Below, piece after piece: positions 6,019-7,054 of a DNA stretch of 7,054 nt. A program made the translations under genes and the position numbers. The notes beneath the pieces were generated by a model that did no database searches, had not been told where the DNA came from, and saw nothing but the letters and a program-made list of their open reading frames with translations. The first letter of the stretch is position 1. The number at the start of each line of letters is the position of its first letter. The stretch is taken from NCBI GenBank assembly GCA_002329525.1, contig DCTI01000112.1, positions 3,991 to 11,044 on the forward strand, written 5' to 3'. This DNA comes from Negativicutes bacterium UBA1444 (GTDB taxonomy: Bacteria > Bacillota > Negativicutes > UBA1444).

Positions 6019-6085
6019 CATTGGAATGCTTCGACTCTCAATTAATTTTCTTACTCAATGGGGAACACGGTCTTGCGGCGTGTGC
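5983..6085 (-). ncRNA. Candidate small RNA of about 100 nt between the oxidoreductase gene and the liv operon
   Basis: A near-perfect promoter (6121-6092) and a strong terminator (6018-5983) bracket about 100 nt with no credible coding frame; the longest starts lack ribosome sites and end within a few codons or run through the terminator. By eye the transcript has a 5-bp hairpin near its 5' end (ACACG 6084-6080 with CGTGT 6070-6066). A closing stem CCATTG (6061-6056) with CAATGG (6023-6018) encloses an A/T-rich segment (about 6050-6035), and the terminator hairpin follows. I do not recognise an RNA family; it is too short for typical 6S RNA. Alternatively it is simply an extended 3' region of the oxidoreductase gene with a chance promoter. 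Confidence 0.5.
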
Positions 6086-6091
6086 ACACCC

Positions 6092-6121
6092 ATTATAGAA
6101 GCAGCGGACAACTCCTGTCAA
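6092..6121 (-). promoter_or_regulatory. Near-consensus promoter in front of the candidate small RNA
   Basis: TTGACA (6121-6116), an 18-bp spacer and TATAAT (6097-6092) on the minus strand; both hexamers are perfect. The expected start is near 6085, inside the 10-bp palindrome GTGTGCACAC (6080-6089). A 7-bp inverted repeat (AACTCCT/AGGAGTT, 6110-6132) encloses the -35 element. No gene start follows before the terminator at 6018. Confidence 0.75.
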
Positions 6122-6153
6122 TACAAGGAGTTACTTTCGAAATTTTCGCCGAT

Positions 6154-7054
6154 CTATACAGTTTTGTACATCGGAATCGCTTCGGCGTTGGGATACATCG
6201 CCCAGATTCCGGACGGGCAGATGCCGGCGCAGATCCCGCAACCGATGCACTTGTCCGGGTCCACCACGTATTCGAAGCCGCCGTTGTCCGGCCGGAGATT
6301 GCGCGAAATCGCGTTTTCCGGGCAGGACTTGATGCACATGTGGCAATCGCGGCAGGTGCCGCAGCTGATGCAACGGTTGTATTCGTCCTTGGCCTCCGGC
6401 AGGTCGCAGGTATGGCATTTTTTGAAGTAGGCGGTCTTGAGTCGCGCCGCCGGGATTTTTTTCTTATCCTCGCTCACGTAAACGCCGCCGCTCAGATAGG
6501 CCTGGGCGGCCAGCGCCGCCTGGCGCCCGGCGCCGATCGCATCCACCAGCCGTCCCGGCTTGATGGTGTCGCCGGCGGTAAACACGCCGGGAGCGATGCT
6601 CAGGTCGCCTGCCGGTTTCAGATAGCCGCGCTCCAGTTGGATATCCGCAGGCAAATAGCTCAGGTCCGGGCTTTCGCCGATGGTGATGATGACCATGTCG
6701 CCTTTGATCAGGTCGCCGGCATTGGTGATGATGCCCTCGGCGGTGATTTCCTTGGTAAAGACTGGCCAGATCAGTTCGCCGCCTAGTTCCTCGACGTGGT
6801 CGATCTCTTTCTGGAACGCGGCCGGCCGCTGCACGTCGATGCAGACCACCTGCTCCGCGCCCATCTGGTAGGCGCCGACCGCAGCGTCCATGCCGGAGTT
6901 GCCGCAGCCGATGATGATGACGCGCTTGCCGACTTTGACCTTTTCACCGCGATTGACCGACTTAAGGAAGTCCAGGCCTTTGACGATCCGTTCATTGCCG
7001 GGCCAGGGGATCATCCGGGTCACGTGGCCGCCGCTGGCGACTACGACCGCGTCG
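6154..7054 (-). CDS. GltD-like NAD(P)/FAD oxidoreductase with C-terminal 4Fe-4S ferredoxin domains, C-terminal part
   Basis: The visible 299 residues are the C-terminal portion of a pyridine-nucleotide-disulfide-type oxidoreductase related to the small subunit of glutamate synthase; the N-terminal FAD-binding part is beyond the right edge. The frame is already open at the edge (D-A-V-V-V-A-S-G-G), so the GTG at 7023 is not the true start. Visible residues 45-56 (V-I-I-I-G-C-G-N-S-G-M-D) form the second dinucleotide-binding loop for NAD(P)H, and G-V-F-T-A-G-D-T is the usual FAD-contacting motif. The tail holds 12 cysteines: C-x2-C at 213/216, C-x2-C at 228/231, then C-x2-C-x2-C-x3-C-P at 234-245 and C-x2-C-x2-C-x3-C-P at 269-280. 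The last two are canonical 4Fe-4S sites. It probably moves electrons between NAD(P)H and ferredoxin or a partner enzyme in the cytoplasm; the partner is not visible. The gene ends at TAG 6156-6154. Confidence 0.85.
   Translation of the reverse strand, partial: DAVVVASGGHVTRMIPWPGNERIVKGLDFLKSVNRGEKVKVGKRVIIIGCGNSGMDAAVGAYQMGAEQVVCIDVQRPAAFQKEIDHVEELGGELIWPVFTKEITAEGIITNAGDLIKGDMVIITIGESPDLSYLPADIQLERGYLKPAGDLSIAPGVFTAGDTIKPGRLVDAIGAGRQAALAAQAYLSGGVYVSEDKKKIPAARLKTAYFKKCHTCDLPEAKDEYNRCISCGTCRDCHMCIKSCPENAISRNLRPDNGGFEYVVDPDKCIGCGICAGICPSGIWAMYPNAEAIPMYKTV

Noticed and set aside
5709..6041. 110-codon minus-strand frame across the intergenic region
   Set aside because: It starts at a TTG with no ribosome site, reads through a perfect terminator hairpin and the liv promoter, and has no recognisable protein features.

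Overview
The window carries seven protein genes, all on the minus strand, so they are described from right to left. The core is a complete branched-chain amino acid ABC uptake operon: a lipoprotein binding protein (livJ/livK type), two permeases (livH, livM) and two ATPases (livG, livF), followed by a small CBS-CBS-ACT protein of the AcuB type. The genes are closely packed, with livM/livG and livG/livF overlapping, and the unit ends in a strong rho-independent terminator. The operon is headed by a perfect TTGACA-N17-TATAAT promoter and a leader of about 180 nt.

At the right edge is the C-terminal part of a GltD-like pyridine-nucleotide oxidoreductase that ends in a cysteine-rich 4Fe-4S ferredoxin region. 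Between it and the liv promoter lies a second near-consensus promoter, TTGACA-N18-TATAAT. About 100 nt downstream of it is a 12-bp terminator hairpin with a T run, and there is no credible reading frame between them. This looks like a free-standing small RNA gene, although the terminator could also serve the oxidoreductase transcript.

At the left edge is the start of selD (selenophosphate synthetase), recognisable only when an in-frame TGA at codon 12 is read as selenocysteine. The frame continues as clear SelD sequence after the TGA, the TGA occupies the catalytic cysteine position, and a stable hairpin with bacterial-SECIS geometry follows it at once. The host should therefore have the selenocysteine insertion machinery.

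The organism is probably a GC-rich anaerobic bacterium. Selenocysteine-containing SelD, strong AGGAGG-type ribosome binding sites, a lipoprotein binding protein and a multi-FeS GltD-like enzyme would suit the Negativicutes/Clostridia; a deltaproteobacterial lineage is the main alternative. This placement is inferred from the character of the proteins and is of low confidence. No mobile elements, CRISPR arrays, tRNA or rRNA genes were seen.
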